A stretch of 5,842 nt of DNA from Alphaproteobacteria bacterium (GTDB lineage Bacteria; Pseudomonadota; Alphaproteobacteria; ATCC43930; CGMCC-115725): assembly GCA_005888425.1 (NCBI GenBank), contig VAZF01000231.1, positions 1 to 5,842 on the forward strand, written 5' to 3'. A program made the translations under genes and the position numbers. Below the pieces are notes generated by a model. That model worked only from the letters and a program-made list of their open reading frames with translations. It was not told the origin of the DNA and ran no database searches. Positions 5,783-5,842 of this stretch are shown here, in pieces. Each line of letters opens with the position of its first letter. The first letter of the stretch is position 1.

Positions 5783-5842
5783 ATGCCTGCCTCGGCTAAA
5801 AGGCTCCGGCGCTCTCCGGAAGAGGCGCGGCGGCTGATCCTC
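5783..5842 (+). CDS. Probable TetR-family transcriptional regulator (N-terminal fragment)
   Basis: Only the first 20 codons are inside the window. They read as a basic, lysine- and arginine-rich N-terminus (AKRLRR), then SPEEARRLIL. This is the usual entry into helix 1 of TetR DNA-binding domains, where similar runs lead on to 'DAAERL'-like sequence. A short AGG (5774-5776) lies 6 bases before the ATG, a weak ribosome binding site, and TATAGA (5764-5769) could be its -10 box, giving a very short leader. The gene diverges from coq4 across 81 AT-rich bases that hold a clear inverted repeat, the typical setting of a self-regulating TetR repressor. The call rests on few residues and on context. 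No ligand can be suggested. Confidence 0.6.
   Translation, partial: MPASAKRLRRSPEEARRLIL

Overview
The window is GC-rich, gene-dense chromosomal DNA from a proteobacterium, most likely an alphaproteobacterium. This is inferred from a COQ4-family protein, a PcaF-type thiolase, the style of the intergenic palindromic repeats, and a promoter close to the alphaproteobacterial TTGAC-N17-CTATAT pattern. I cannot name a genus. I see no mobile element, phage, CRISPR or RNA gene. No stretch of 300 bases lacks a gene; the largest gap is about 220 bases.

Layout. (1) Bases 1-639, minus: the N-terminal part of a secreted YVTN/YncE-type beta-propeller, cut by the window edge. (2) Bases 745-1074, plus: a small single-domain cupin, divergent from (1). 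(3) Bases 1088-2023, minus: a 3-hydroxy-3-methylglutaryl-CoA (HMG-CoA) lyase-family enzyme, convergent with the cupin. (4) Bases 2243-3442, plus: a PcaF-like 3-oxoadipyl-CoA thiolase, divergent from the lyase across a 219-base control region. (5) Bases 3510-3974, plus: a GNAT acetyltransferase. (6) Bases 4056-4949, plus: an agmatinase-family ureohydrolase. (7) Bases 4955-5701, minus: a COQ4 homologue, convergent with (6) with only 5 bases between stop codons. (8) Bases 5783-5842, plus: the first 20 codons of a probable TetR-family regulator, divergent from coq4 and cut by the window edge.

How they may work together. The lyase and the thiolase both cleave branched-chain or dicarboxylic acyl-CoA compounds to acetyl-CoA and share a divergent promoter region, so a joint catabolic role is plausible but unproven. 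The thiolase, GNAT and agmatinase genes point the same way with 67- and 81-base gaps and could be co-transcribed, though their functions do not form an obvious pathway. COQ4 belongs to ubiquinone biosynthesis.

Two non-coding features stand out. A short AT-rich region between coq4 and the TetR-like gene carries a clear inverted repeat covering the -35 box of a good coq4 promoter. In addition, three related copies of a palindromic intergenic repeat, all ending in GGGTGAGGG on the plus strand, sit before the thiolase, GNAT and agmatinase genes. No wholly new system is evident: most genes belong to well-known families, and the best leads are regulatory.
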